The notes under the pieces: generated by a model | Seen by the model: the letters and a program-made list of their open reading frames with translations, nothing else | The model's database searches: none | Told to the model about the DNA's origin: nothing | In this document: positions 56,197 through 64,000 of the stretch, piece by piece | Numbering within the stretch: position 1 is the stretch's first letter | Layout: each line of letters begins with the position of its first letter | Position numbers and translations under genes: made by a program | Source of the DNA: Hydrococcus rivularis NIES-593 | GTDB taxonomy: Bacteria > Cyanobacteriota > Cyanobacteriia > Cyanobacteriales > Microcystaceae | Direction of reading: 5' to 3' | Assembly: GCF_001904635.1 (NCBI RefSeq) | Contig: NZ_MRCB01000011.1 | Location: 78,199-142,198, forward strand | Length of the DNA: 64,000 bases

Positions 56197-57048
56197 ATGA
56201 AAGCAATCCTCTTTACTCGGGTTAGATACCTAAAAAACTTCCAATTCTGGCTATTGGGGATTGCAGCAGGCCTAATCGCCATTCACCTGACGGTGACTTG
56301 GAGATTTGGAGATATTAACCTGCTGGGCATCGCTGTTTTGTTTTGGCTGGCTGTCTCGTCTTTAATCTGGAGAAAGCGTAGTTGTCTAAATTTAGACAGT
56401 GATGCGCTATCTAGCTTCCTGGGTGCATCGATCGTGGCGGTCGTGCTGCTAAAGAGTACATCTCTAACTGGCAGTCACTTCATTCGTCTCTCACCTTTCA
56501 TGTCTGCCGTCGGTCTTGCCCTGCTTGCTTCCGGTTTTAAGGGACTCAAGCAATACTGGCAAGAACTGACCGTTCTCTTTTTTTTGGGCGTGCCTCAAGT
56601 AATCCTATCGTCGCTATCGATCGATCCTTCCTTAATCACGGCTCGATATGCTGCTTTTATCCTTTGGTATTCGGGCTTTGAAGTCTCTCGCCAAGGAGTT
56701 TATATCAGTCTCCCTGGGGGAGGTGTAGAAGTCTATCCTGGCTGTTCGGGTTTGGAAAACATGACCTACTTGCTAGGGCTAGCAATTCTTTTTCTGGCGA
56801 TGTTTCCCATGAATTGGGGACAAAAAATCCTTGCACCCATCGTTGCCGTCACCCTGGCTTTTTTAGTCAATGGATTTCGAGTTGCTTTCATGACCGTCCT
56901 AGCCGCCTCCTCCCACCCAGAAGCCTTTGAATACTGGCATAAAGGCAGCGGTTCTCTCATGTTTTCGCTGATTGCCGTGCTACTTTTCGGTTTATTCTGC
57001 CTTTTCTCGATCCGACAGCAGGAACCCGTCAAGCGGGATACGGCATAG
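56197..57048 (+). CDS. Cyanoexosortase (A-type likely)
   Basis: 283 residues, about 8 membrane helices. The exosortase catalytic triad is in place: C183 in Y-P-G-C-S-G-L-E-N, R228 in N-G-F-R-V-A-F-M and H248 in Y-W-H-K-G-S-G. The enzyme cleaves PEP-CTERM proteins at the membrane, like a sortase. The type A call rests on the associated gene and the HpsJ-like gene that follow, and is inference. The next gene starts 11 bases later. Target in this window: the 146-residue protein at 55,528; more targets may lie elsewhere in the genome. Confidence 0.9.
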   Translation: MKAILFTRVRYLKNFQFWLLGIAAGLIAIHLTVTWRFGDINLLGIAVLFWLAVSSLIWRKRSCLNLDSDALSSFLGASIVAVVLLKSTSLTGSHFIRLSPFMSAVGLALLASGFKGLKQYWQELTVLFFLGVPQVILSSLSIDPSLITARYAAFILWYSGFEVSRQGVYISLPGGGVEVYPGCSGLENMTYLLGLAILFLAMFPMNWGQKILAPIVAVTLAFLVNGFRVAFMTVLAASSHPEAFEYWHKGSGSLMFSLIAVLLFGLFCLFSIRQQEPVKRDTA

Positions 57049-57059
57049 TTCTGGGAGCG

Positions 57060-57722
57060 ATGATGTTCTGGAAACCAATCCGATACTCGTTTTTAGTCGT
57101 AACGTTTGGAGGTGTCCTGTTCGTTTTAGGAAAGTCAATCATAGCTCCGACGATAAGTTACCGTACCATTGCCGACTCCTTTGTTTTTCCTTCAAAAGTG
57201 CCCTTACCAGGATGGCAGCCTCTAGCAAGTCGCCCCTTGACCAAATCTAATTACGAGTTTCCCAAATTAGTTACTGGAAGGCACTATCGATATCAACAGA
57301 ACGGTTTGAATCTCGACATTGAAATGCGTTATTTTACCGCTACTAATGGAGATGTCAGAATCTTTATCCAACAGTATGCTGGGATTGAGCCATCTCTTGT
57401 CGTGCGCCAGCATCAGGAGACAGGCTTTTACGGTCTTTTTGCACGCCAGCAGAGAGCTTACCTGAGCGCCTGCATTAACCGACGCGGCGGTAGTACAGTG
57501 ACTACCAAACAGTTTGAACAGAATCGCTATCTCTACGACATCAGCTTGAATCGTCTATTACCTTGGTTACTCGGTCAAGAACCCCTCAGAGACAAGCGCT
57601 GTCTGTGGGCACATTTATCCATTGCCGTGCCAAATGTTTCTTCTGAAGCTGCCTATCGGGATCTAGAAAAAATCTGGGTTTCCTGGTATAACTGGTGGAA
57701 TCCACGCTTTCCAAAGCCATAA
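57060..57722 (+). CDS. Cyanoexosortase-associated protein (EpsI-like)
   Basis: 220 residues. One N-terminal membrane helix (about 9-28), then a periplasmic domain with V-P-L-P-G-W near 47, Y-R-Y-Q-Q-N-G-L-N-L-D-I-E-M-R-Y near 77, and D-V-R-I-F-I. This is the pattern of proteins encoded next to cyanoexosortases, related in plan to EpsI. The start ATG-ATG follows GGGAGC. Its role is unknown beyond the constant pairing; it probably helps the exosortase or a glycan partner. Confidence 0.82.
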   Translation: MMFWKPIRYSFLVVTFGGVLFVLGKSIIAPTISYRTIADSFVFPSKVPLPGWQPLASRPLTKSNYEFPKLVTGRHYRYQQNGLNLDIEMRYFTATNGDVRIFIQQYAGIEPSLVVRQHQETGFYGLFARQQRAYLSACINRRGGSTVTTKQFEQNRYLYDISLNRLLPWLLGQEPLRDKRCLWAHLSIAVPNVSSEAAYRDLEKIWVSWYNWWNPRFPKP

Positions 57723-57765
57723 ATTCGGGTTTACTCAAACTTTTGCGAGCGTAATTGTCAAATTA

Positions 57766-58518
57766 ATGGCTAAATCATCCACGAACAAACCAACTGACAA
57801 ACTCACTGAAACCGTAGACGAACTATGGCAGTTTAGTTCTGGTCTATCGCGTTCTCTTAATCTTTTGCACTGGATCGGTTATGGCTTCTTGGCATTAACG
57901 TTGTTCGACCTAGTTGAAATTTTTGTGCCGTCACGCTTTATGAATCCCGTCTGGGAAATGCAGATGTTGGGCGCGCTAGTCGAACAAGCTCCCGTCCCTT
58001 TAATTGGGTTAGCGCTGGTGTTTTTTGGAGAACCCAATCTACGGGCGAGATGGGAGCGACCTATCTTAAAGTTTTTGTCTTGGTCGGCTTTGTTGCTGGC
58101 GGTGCTGTTTTTTTTGCTGATTCCTTTGGGACTGTTAAATACTGTAAGGCTCGACCGACAGATCGATAAGGAAATCAGTGCCCAGCTCGATCGGGATATA
58201 GCCCAGTTTCAACAAGTTAAATCCCAATTGGAATTGGTTCAGACACAAGAAGAGCTGGAAAAGCTCGTGAGCCGCCTCGACAGTCAAGCGCTGGCTCAGG
58301 AGGTGAAAAATGCTCCTCAATTGGAAGAGGGAAAAAAACAAGTCGCTTCTTCGATCGCTATTGCTCAAAGAAAGATAACTGTCGAGGCTGAGGAAACGCA
58401 AGCTAGCCGACAGCTAACCCTACTCAAGAAGTCGGTCAAGTGGAACTTGGGCGCTCTCATCTGCGGGGTTTTGTTTCTGCTGACGTGGCAGGCTACCTAC
58501 TGGGCAAGACTACTATAA
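57766..58518 (+). CDS. HpsJ-like protein
   Basis: 250 residues. Three hydrophobic helices in the first 125 residues (about 33-50, 73-88, 100-122) with F-D-L-V-E-I-F-V-P near 46. A long coiled coil follows (about 125-220, Gln/Glu/Leu-rich) and a final helix pair. This resembles HpsJ, a gene of the hormogonium polysaccharide locus of filamentous cyanobacteria and a frequent neighbour of cyanoexosortase. No enzyme motif. In this window it closes the sorting block, 43 bases after the associated protein. Confidence 0.75.
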   Translation: MAKSSTNKPTDKLTETVDELWQFSSGLSRSLNLLHWIGYGFLALTLFDLVEIFVPSRFMNPVWEMQMLGALVEQAPVPLIGLALVFFGEPNLRARWERPILKFLSWSALLLAVLFFLLIPLGLLNTVRLDRQIDKEISAQLDRDIAQFQQVKSQLELVQTQEELEKLVSRLDSQALAQEVKNAPQLEEGKKQVASSIAIAQRKITVEAEETQASRQLTLLKKSVKWNLGALICGVLFLLTWQATYWARLL

Positions 58519-58545
58519 TTTTCTGGTACTTAGCCGATCGCTCGA

Positions 58546-60291
58546 TTAAAACTTATTAGTAATCCAAGCACATTGATAGGGCTTGAGGGTAAATTTGTCG
58601 TGGAGATTTTCAATTGGATGCCCGCTTAGGAGATCGCACCAGGGATCGATAATAAATAAATTTAAGTCGGAGAGACGCAGTTTTTGAGTGCGATCGCTCA
58701 AATTATTAATGCAGAAAATACTTTGATCGCGATAAATGCTTTGTCTCCAGAAGACGAACAGCGCCTTATTTAAGGGATGCAAAGTATATTGGGTTGCATT
58801 GGGATGAAAGGCGGGTTGTTTGCGACGAATTTTGATGCGTCGGCTGAGTTCTTTTAATACAATTGACTGAGGAGATTTGGGATTTTTTAAACGTTTTTCT
58901 AACTCTTCATAATCCCATTTGTAGCGGTTAATAGAGCGATTTCTTCCGTTTTTTTCCACGCCGTCAAGGTGGTTGGGCGTTGCCAATAAACTATGAATAT
59001 AAAAAGCCGGAATTCCTTCGAGGGCTAGCATAATCGTTTGCGAGCAAAGAAAGCGCTGAATTTGCCATTTATCTTTACCTTTAGCAGTACCTTGCATCGC
59101 GTCGAAGAAAGAAATATTGACCTCATAAGGAACTTCGGTTCCGTCGGATTTCTTTCTCATGCTGATTTTGCCGCCGAATTCCTGCATCTTTTCTAATAGG
59201 GTTTGATACTCGTCTTCGTATAACAATCCTTCAGTAGGACGCAGACCAATTCCATCGTGGGAAGCGGTAAAATTGAGATACGCACACCCAATAGGTGCAG
59301 GAGGCATGCTCATCATCCAGGTTTTTAAATGATCGGATTTTCCTTGTAATAAAGCATTCAAAATGAGGGGAGGGAGGCTGAAATTATAAATCATGTGCGC
59401 CTCATTTCGATTGCCAAAATAACTCAGATTTTCTCGGTTGGGGACGTTAGTTTCCGATATTAAAGCTACCATCGGATCGAGCATTTGTACGATTTCCCGT
59501 AAAAGCCTAATAACGGTATGAGTTTCTGGTAAATGAATGCAGGGAGTGCCAATTTTTTTCCAGAGAAATCCTACGGCATCGAGTCGAATATATTTTGCCC
59601 CTTTCTTGATATAGAAAAGAATAATTTTGACGTACTCCAAAAAAACCTCTGGATTGGCAAAATTAACATCGATTTGGTCTTCGCTAAAGGTTGCCCAGAC
59701 ATATTTTTCTCCCTTAACTGTGCTGACTTTAGCTAGCAATGGCGTACTGCGAGGACGAACGACTTGAGATAAATCGGTAGCGGGATCGACTTCGATAAAA
59801 TAATCGCATCCCGGCTTAATGCCTTGCTTAAATTGCTCAAACCAAGCGTGTTGGCTGGAAACGTGATCGATGACGAGATCGACCATTAAATTAAATTTTC
59901 CAGCAATCCGTTGAATATCTTCCCAATCTCCTAATTGCGGATCGACTTTGAGATAGTCGATGACAGCAAACCCATCGTCGGAACTGTAGGGGAAAAAAGG
60001 CAGAATATGAACGCCTGTCAGCGTATCTCGCAAGTGTTCGTCTAAAAAGCGATCGAGCGTAACTAAGGGTTTTTCGCCTTCTTTGAGGATACTATCTCCG
60101 TAGGTTATGAGTTGAACGTTATTTTCCGTCCATTTATTTAAATTTTCATCGACGCGATCGGCAAAATGTTCTTCGAGGAGATAGTACAAACGCTCTAAAA
60201 AATGAGCGGCAGTTTTTTTATCGTAGAGAGTTTCTAGGAGAGGCTTGACTCGGAGGGAAAAATATTCAAATTGCTTGTTAGCTTCACTCAT
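58546..60291 (-). CDS. GH13 sugar phosphorylase (sucrose/glucosylglycerate phosphorylase-like)
   Basis: 581 residues of the GH13_18 type. L-P-F-F-P-Y-S-S-D-D-G-F near 95 and D-L-V-I-D-H-V-S near 140 precede nucleophile D238 in Y-I-R-L-D-A-V-G-F and acid/base E280 in I-S-E-T-N-V-P-N. T-A-S-H-D-G-I-G-L holds the third acid. The family uses phosphate to split sucrose, glucosylglycerate or glucosylglycerol into glucose-1-phosphate. Cyanobacteria often use glucosylglycerate or glucosylglycerol as osmolytes, so those are likely substrates. Convergent with the HpsJ-like gene, 27 bases apart. Confidence 0.88.
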   Translation of the reverse strand: MSEANKQFEYFSLRVKPLLETLYDKKTAAHFLERLYYLLEEHFADRVDENLNKWTENNVQLITYGDSILKEGEKPLVTLDRFLDEHLRDTLTGVHILPFFPYSSDDGFAVIDYLKVDPQLGDWEDIQRIAGKFNLMVDLVIDHVSSQHAWFEQFKQGIKPGCDYFIEVDPATDLSQVVRPRSTPLLAKVSTVKGEKYVWATFSEDQIDVNFANPEVFLEYVKIILFYIKKGAKYIRLDAVGFLWKKIGTPCIHLPETHTVIRLLREIVQMLDPMVALISETNVPNRENLSYFGNRNEAHMIYNFSLPPLILNALLQGKSDHLKTWMMSMPPAPIGCAYLNFTASHDGIGLRPTEGLLYEDEYQTLLEKMQEFGGKISMRKKSDGTEVPYEVNISFFDAMQGTAKGKDKWQIQRFLCSQTIMLALEGIPAFYIHSLLATPNHLDGVEKNGRNRSINRYKWDYEELEKRLKNPKSPQSIVLKELSRRIKIRRKQPAFHPNATQYTLHPLNKALFVFWRQSIYRDQSIFCINNLSDRTQKLRLSDLNLFIIDPWCDLLSGHPIENLHDKFTLKPYQCAWITNKF

Positions 60292-60469
60292 TACTCAAAA
60301 TCGTTACGCTTTAGAAGAAAACGTTAGCAAGGTGTGATAACTAAGTTGTTCGGTAAGAACTTTTTAATATAGTCCTTATCTTTGCAGCTAAAGTTGCGAT
60401 TATACCAAGATAGCGGCTGGGGAGATTTTTGAGAACGACGATAGAGAGAAAACCTTTTGGAGAAGTACT

Positions 60470-60610
60470 TTGTCCTAACTTTTGCGGCGGGTAGCATTCC
60501 TCCTCCACTCGAAAGGATGGGGATTCTCGCCGCTTTCCTTGTGAGTTACCTTTAATGGTGCTTTGCCAAGCTTGCGCGTGTCATTGAAATTCATAGGCTC
60601 CCTTAAGTTG
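60470..60610 (-). mobile_element. Possible IS605/TnpB element end (relic)
   Basis: Read on the minus strand, the segment GAATCCCCATCCTTT with GTGGAGGAGG just after it resembles the right-end, guide-RNA-like region of IS200/IS605 elements from cyanobacteria. No transposase or tnpB frame is preserved beside it. The match is from memory, so support is weak. Confidence 0.3.
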
Positions 60611-60711
60611 CTAAGGTCAAACGAGTATCTTATCAGAGTTACTCAGACTACTGCACTTGCTTGACCCTTTCGCTACTATGGCGATCGTTTAGACATCGTT
60701 TCATTAATTTA

Positions 60712-60738
60712 AACTCGGTAGGGACACCGAGTTTTTCT
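60712..60738 (+). terminator. Rho-independent terminator-like hairpin
   Basis: Stem AACTCGGT (60712-60719), loop AGGGAC, stem ACCGAGTT (60726-60733) followed by a T run. On the + strand no gene ends nearby, so it may close an unseen transcript or be read from a lost gene. Confidence 0.55.
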
Positions 60739-60810
60739 TATGCTTGTATAAAATTTTTACATACTGAAAACGATGTGTCAGCCGATGTCATGAGAGACTA
60801 GCTCGATTTA

Positions 60811-60953
60811 AGAGGACATCCCAAAAGTTCATTTTGTCATTCCCAGTGCAGTAGACGTAACAAAGAATCCCTGTTTGGAGTTGGTATACTCAGATGTTTC
60901 GCTTCGCGATCGCTACGCTCAATATGACATTCTCTACTTTTTAGACAACCTGT
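60811..60953 (+). repeat. MITE-like repeat, family 1, copy C
   Basis: 143 bp, shorter than copies A and B because the central hairpin block is missing. Left end AGAGGACATCCCAAAAGT, right end GACAACCTGT. The interior shares GATGTTTCGCT and GCTACGCTCAA with copy B and adds a GCGATCGC HIP1 site. Confidence 0.8.
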
Positions 60954-61160
60954 AAGAATAAATCAATCGTTTTTAAGGTAATTTTATATTTTTCTTTTTT
61001 TTCTATAATCTCTCCCTTCCTAAATTTACATATTTATTCTTCTATCTAAAGTGACATTTTTTCTTAAAAATACGATTTATCTAAAGAACTAATCGAATAC
61101 TGATAATAGTAACCGTAGTAAACTCATTTAGGATGGGCAGATGATAAAGCTAAGTTTTAA

Positions 61161-61409
61161 ATGAATAAACAAGAAACTAGAGTTAGAGGATTTTTAATCA
61201 GATCGCTAAACTTAAGCGATCGCAAATCTAAAATTCAAAAACTTCAACAAGCTCGACGAGAATTCAAAAACAAATCAGGAAAAAAAACAAGCAAATTTAT
61301 TTCTCGTGCCCGACAAAGAAAGGCTTGGAATCTCGAAGCAATCGCCTTGTATTTAAACTTCTCTATATCGTTTTGGATAGAACTCAAGAAATACTATTGG
61401 CTTCAATAA
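61161..61409 (+). CDS. Small basic protein, doubtful gene
   Basis: An 82-codon frame. The product is rich in Lys and Arg (Q-Q-A-R-R-E-F-K-N-K-S-G-K-K) and ends in a hydrophobic stretch (F-S-I-S-F-W-I-E-L-K-K-Y-Y-W). No ribosome-binding site and no recognised family. It lies in a mobile-element region and may be a relic or chance frame. Confidence 0.3.
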   Translation: MNKQETRVRGFLIRSLNLSDRKSKIQKLQQARREFKNKSGKKTSKFISRARQRKAWNLEAIALYLNFSISFWIELKKYYWLQ

Positions 61410-61589
61410 TTGGTTTTGTTATATTAATTTTGTTGGTTGCTTGAGAAGTGGCTCAGGTAGAAGGAAATATATTTGTCAGGGCTATTTCATTGTGGAAAGT
61501 CATGTGTCAGACGGCTGGTAGGACAAGCGAAGGATGGCTGCGAGAAGAAGATATCGATAACTTTCCCTGTGAAGATTTACGCATCCTCA

Positions 61590-61798
61590 ACCAACTCTAG
61601 CTTCACTGAGGTAGTGGACGTGGTTGCTCATGATACAGAGAGCATACAGTTGAAATTAAACTTGTCTCTGGCTCGTTTGAGGGCGTAGAGGAACACCTCA
61701 CGGCATTCATGACGGATTAGTTTGAATTCTCGGTTATTACAGCGGACTGTGACGTGATAGCAGTAGTTGGGCTTGAGGTCGCGGGGTTTTCGAGGCAT
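61590..61798 (-). pseudogene. REP-associated Y1 transposase relic
   Basis: Minus-strand frame from the ATG at 61798 reads M-P-R-K-P-R-D-L-K-P-N-Y-C-Y-H-V-T-V-R-C-N-N, the usual start of REP-associated tyrosine transposases. The frame then shifts, and the HUH motif appears in another frame as M-S-N-H-V-H-Y-L near 61,611-61,634. Beyond it no clear homology is left. The gene is broken by at least one frameshift and its C-terminal half, with the catalytic Tyr, is not recognisable. Confidence 0.7.
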
Positions 61799-61878
61799 CT
61801 TTCTAAATAAGCAGCGTTGTTTTCATTTTTTTGCGATCGCCCATAATTGAAATAGAATCTACTAACCAGGCAGTAACC

Positions 61879-62196
61879 ATGACTCTCACAGCGACTGAGT
61901 ACAAACATATAGTGCTTGACGATCGCAAAGTTCCACTCATTGCTGGAACTACCATGAAAGTGATTGAATTAGTTACGGGCCAGATTGCTCATGGCTGGAG
62001 TCCTGAAGAGCTTCAGTTTCAGCATCCTTACTTGACAATGAGCAAAATTCACTCAGCACTAGCGTATTATTGGGATCATAAACAAGAGCTAGATGCCGAT
62101 ATAGAGCAGCGAGAGCAATATGTAGAGCAATTGCGACAGCAAGCTGGAGAATCTCCCCTAGCTAAGAGACTCCGTGCTAGAGAATTAATTCAGTGA
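61879..62196 (+). CDS. DUF433-type antitoxin
   Basis: 105 residues from the ATG at 61879; the frame is open 16 codons further up. DUF433 features: H-I-V-L-D-D near 9, V-P-L-I-A-G-T-T-M-K-V near 18 and G-W-S-P-E-E-L-Q near 37, which suggest a winged-helix DNA-binding fold. The C-terminal helix is charged and may contact the toxin. The next gene begins in the last codons (4-base overlap), the classic spacing of a toxin-antitoxin operon. No clear ribosome-binding site at the ATG. Confidence 0.85.
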   Translation: MTLTATEYKHIVLDDRKVPLIAGTTMKVIELVTGQIAHGWSPEELQFQHPYLTMSKIHSALAYYWDHKQELDADIEQREQYVEQLRQQAGESPLAKRLRARELIQ

Positions 62197-62510
62197 CTAT
62201 TGCTCTGTATATGGACGAACATATCCCTCGTGCCATTACAATAGGCTTACGCTTACGGGGTGTTGATGTCTTGACAGTTCAGGAAGATGGACTTGCAGGT
62301 ACGCCAAATCCAATTTTGCTTGACCGAGCTACACAACTTCAAAGGGTAATATTTTCTCATGACCAAGATTTTCTGGTTGAAGCTAATCGTCGCCAAACTG
62401 AGGGCATTGATTTTACAGGTGTCATTTATACCTCGCAACTGTCCATCTCTATTGGAGACTGTATACGGGATTTAGAAATTATTACTCAAGCAGCTGAACT
62501 CAAAGATTGA
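62193..62510 (+). CDS. DUF5615-family PIN-like toxin
   Basis: 105 residues; the GTG at 62193 overlaps the antitoxin stop by 4 bases. Y-M-D-E-H-I-P near 6 supplies the first acids, and I-F-S-H-D-Q-D-F near 54 the next, as in PIN-like DUF5615 proteins (VapC-like, Mut7-C related) thought to cut RNA. L-R-L-R-G-V-D-V-L-T-V near 19 is the typical second strand. Its antitoxin lies directly upstream. The target RNA is unknown. Confidence 0.85.
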   Translation: MTIALYMDEHIPRAITIGLRLRGVDVLTVQEDGLAGTPNPILLDRATQLQRVIFSHDQDFLVEANRRQTEGIDFTGVIYTSQLSISIGDCIRDLEIITQAAELKD

Positions 62511-62511
62511 G

Positions 62512-62721
62512 CTAACAGCATTTCATATTTACCATTATAAATGCTCAGTCTTACGAGAATCTGCCAAGTCCTTCGCTGCTAGAATTCGAGGTTACTGGGG
62601 AGTCGAGAACCGGGTTTATTATGTACGCGATGTGACCCAAAAAGAAGACAAATCTCGCATTCGTATTGGTTCTCTCCCCAATTTATGGGCAGTGGCGAGG
62701 AATTTAGCTATCAATTTATAG
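62512..62721 (+). pseudogene. ISAs1-family transposase, C-terminal remnant
   Basis: The frame reads A-K-S-F-A-A-R-I-R-G-Y-W-G-V-E-N-R-V-Y-Y, then V-R-D-V-T-Q-K-E-D and R-N-L-A-I-N-L before a TAG at 62719. This is the end of an ISAs1 transposase (W-G-V/I-E-N-R motif with the catalytic Glu). The N-terminal DDE part is gone; the toxin gene ends just before it. Confidence 0.75.
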
Positions 62722-62722
62722 A

Positions 62723-62924
62723 GCAGGGAGCAAAACCAACCTTAATTTCTATCAGTTAGAGCCGATTAAACGAGTTCGTTTAGTGCGTAGAGCTGATGGG
62801 GACTACGCACAATTTGCCATTGATATAGATGTTAGGATAGAGACACAGCTTACATTAAAGGCTGTAGGGTTGGATTTGGGCTTACAATACTTCATTGCCG
62901 ACACTTCGGGAGTAACGATTGAAA
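62723..62924 (+). pseudogene. TnpB (IS605 OrfB) fragment
   Basis: 67 codons resembling the centre of TnpB: I-K-R-V-R-L-V-R-R-A-D-G-D-Y, then K-A-V-G-L-D-L-G-L-Q-Y-F-I-A-D with the first RuvC Asp. The frame ends at the left end of an IS4-type element, which appears to have cut it. The start of the gene and all later RuvC motifs are absent. Confidence 0.75.
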
Positions 62925-63946
62925 CCTGACGGGGTAACAACAAGGCTAAAAGGTTTGCTGTATAATGTTCATAGCCCTGAGTCCTTTCTGATAAAATGGT
63001 AACTTATTGAGATTAAGTCTCATCAATTCTTCTACCCATCGCTCAACAAATTCTCTGGTTATTATCCAAACATCCCCATATAATCCAATCCAAAAATTAC
63101 TATTTCTCGTCAAAGATTGTTGGATTTTTCTCTCTCGACCGATATATTTCCGTTGTCCCTTCGACTTAATCACTAGACCTTTTAAGGTTGAACAGGTATA
63201 CGCGATCGCTATCAAGAACACCAGGCGAGTTAAGCGCTCAATAGAAGCTTTTGAGCCTTCTAAATTATACCCACCCGTTTTACAATCCTTAAACATTGCC
63301 TCAATACCGGAACGCTGTTTATAAGCTTTGAGGGCTTCTTCTAAACTAGGAAGATTGGTTAGTAAATACCATGCTTATTTTTCAACTTTGCCTCGATAGG
63401 CTCGTTTCCAATAAGCGGCAATATAAGCTTTTCCAAAACCATGAGCTTTAGTTAGTTTAATTCCCGTAAAAAATCTTTTCATTTAGATCGGCAGAGCGCG
63501 TCGTTCTATTATGACCGCTATGACGAAGAGGTTTTTATCTTTCCACTGCGTTCTATCTATGGCTAGATACAGTCGTTAACCTAACTTAATTTTCCGTTGA
63601 ATCACCGCTTCAATTATAGGAAACCAGATTAGGGGAATACTGAGAGCAGATAATTTTAAAAATCTTTGAATGTGACGACGACGGCTCTCAAATAATATTG
63701 GTAACGGAAAATGCGCTGCTAATCATTCAAGTTTGACTTGTTTGTGAACTTGTAGTAGCCATACTAAAATTTCTAAAGTTAGTAATTGTGAATAAGTCAG
63801 TTGATTTTGTAAACTAATACGATATAATTCAGGTAACATTTTTTTGAGTCGGTCTTGCTAATAAAATCTAGACCGATCTTTTTTTACCATAAATCGCCCT
63901 AAGTCTGTTAGCGTCAGGTTTTCCTGGGGGTTGTCACCCCGTCAGG
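62925..63946 (-). mobile_element. IS4-type insertion sequence, decayed
   Basis: A 1,022-bp element bounded by 17-bp inverted ends with one mismatch: CCTGACGGGGTAACAAC at 62925-62941 and the complement of CCTGACGGGGTGACAAC at 63930-63946. It carries one decayed transposase gene on the minus strand and interrupts a tnpB fragment at its left. I could not identify a target duplication. Confidence 0.75.
62946..63839 (-). pseudogene. IS4-family transposase with several stops
   Basis: From the ATG at 63839 the conceptual product starts MLPELYRISLQNQLTYSQLL and runs through L-A-I-D-R-T-Q-W-K (first Asp region), S-G-I-E-A-M-F-K-D-C-K-T-G-G-Y-N-L-E-G (catalytic Glu region) and G-L-R-A-M-N-I. At least four stops interrupt it (after Q-V-K-L-E, K-L-G, A-L-P-I and G-K-V-E-K), plus a probable frameshift near the second block. 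An intact tail of 116 codons (62946-63296) is the largest piece. No active enzyme. Confidence 0.8.
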
Positions 63947-64000
63947 GCAAGCGAGTTAAGAAGTCGCTATCGACTAGAACTCATGCTTGCCCTTGCGGAT

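Larger units (their letters stand above)
60292..61160. other. Intergenic region with terminator, MITE and a possible IS605 end
   Basis: 869 bases. It contains a region that looks like the end of an IS200/IS605-type element on the minus strand (about 60,470-60,610), a terminator-like hairpin at 60712-60738 and a MITE at 60811-60953. The last 200 bases before 61,161 are AT-rich. No gene is supported. Confidence 0.5.

Noticed and set aside
61473..61688. 71-codon plus-strand frame
   Set aside because: Antisense to the Y1 transposase relic; TTG start and no family.
1..64000. tRNA or rRNA genes
   Set aside because: No T-arm GGTTCGANTCC pattern with matching acceptor stem was found in the gaps; none reported.

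Overview
The window is chromosomal DNA from a cyanobacterium. The evidence is the density of the HIP1 octamer GCGATCGC, the cyanobacteria-specific genes nblS (Hik33/DspA) and a Ycf66-family gene, an HpsJ/cyanoexosortase block, and frequent TTG/GTG starts. I cannot assign a genus.

Left part (1-13,150) is ordinary chromosome: the end of a TPR gene, a UbiA prenyltransferase, a hybrid histidine kinase convergent with nblS, an unlisted 58-codon coiled-coil gene, recQ, a Ycf66-family gene, a hydrogenase-type maturation protease, a small zinc-ribbon protein and a formylglycine-generating-enzyme-like protein.

Centre (13,400-55,400) is one very large exopolysaccharide locus, almost all on the + strand. 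It carries a Wza-like export protein with SLBB repeats, a Wzz/BY-kinase, a Wzx flippase, a Wzy-like polymerase, ten glycosyltransferases (seven GT4, two GT2, one WecB/TagA/CpsF), an RfbF-epimerase-C-methyltransferase sugar cassette, and metK next to a broken metF tail. It also holds two FkbM and three C-methyltransferase-type enzymes, a PIG-L deacetylase, an acyltransferase, YvcK, and several large carbohydrate-recognition-like proteins (a 703-residue beta-sandwich protein, a VCBS/FG-GAP propeller, a VanZ-LamG fusion). Together they look able to make, decorate, polymerise and export a methylated heteropolysaccharide. No initiating polyprenyl-phosphate sugar transferase is in view.

Next (55,500-58,520) is a compact protein-sorting block: one PEP-CTERM protein, a cyanoexosortase, its associated protein and an HpsJ-like protein. 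A GH13 sugar phosphorylase follows on the minus strand.

Right end (60,300-64,000) is a mobile-element graveyard. It holds a REP-associated Y1 transposase relic, an ISAs1 tail, a tnpB fragment cut by a decayed IS4-type element with 17-bp inverted ends, and a DUF433/DUF5615 toxin-antitoxin pair. Two families of short MITE-like repeats are scattered through the window (three full copies plus a fragment of one; two copies of the other). No tRNA, rRNA or CRISPR array was recognised.
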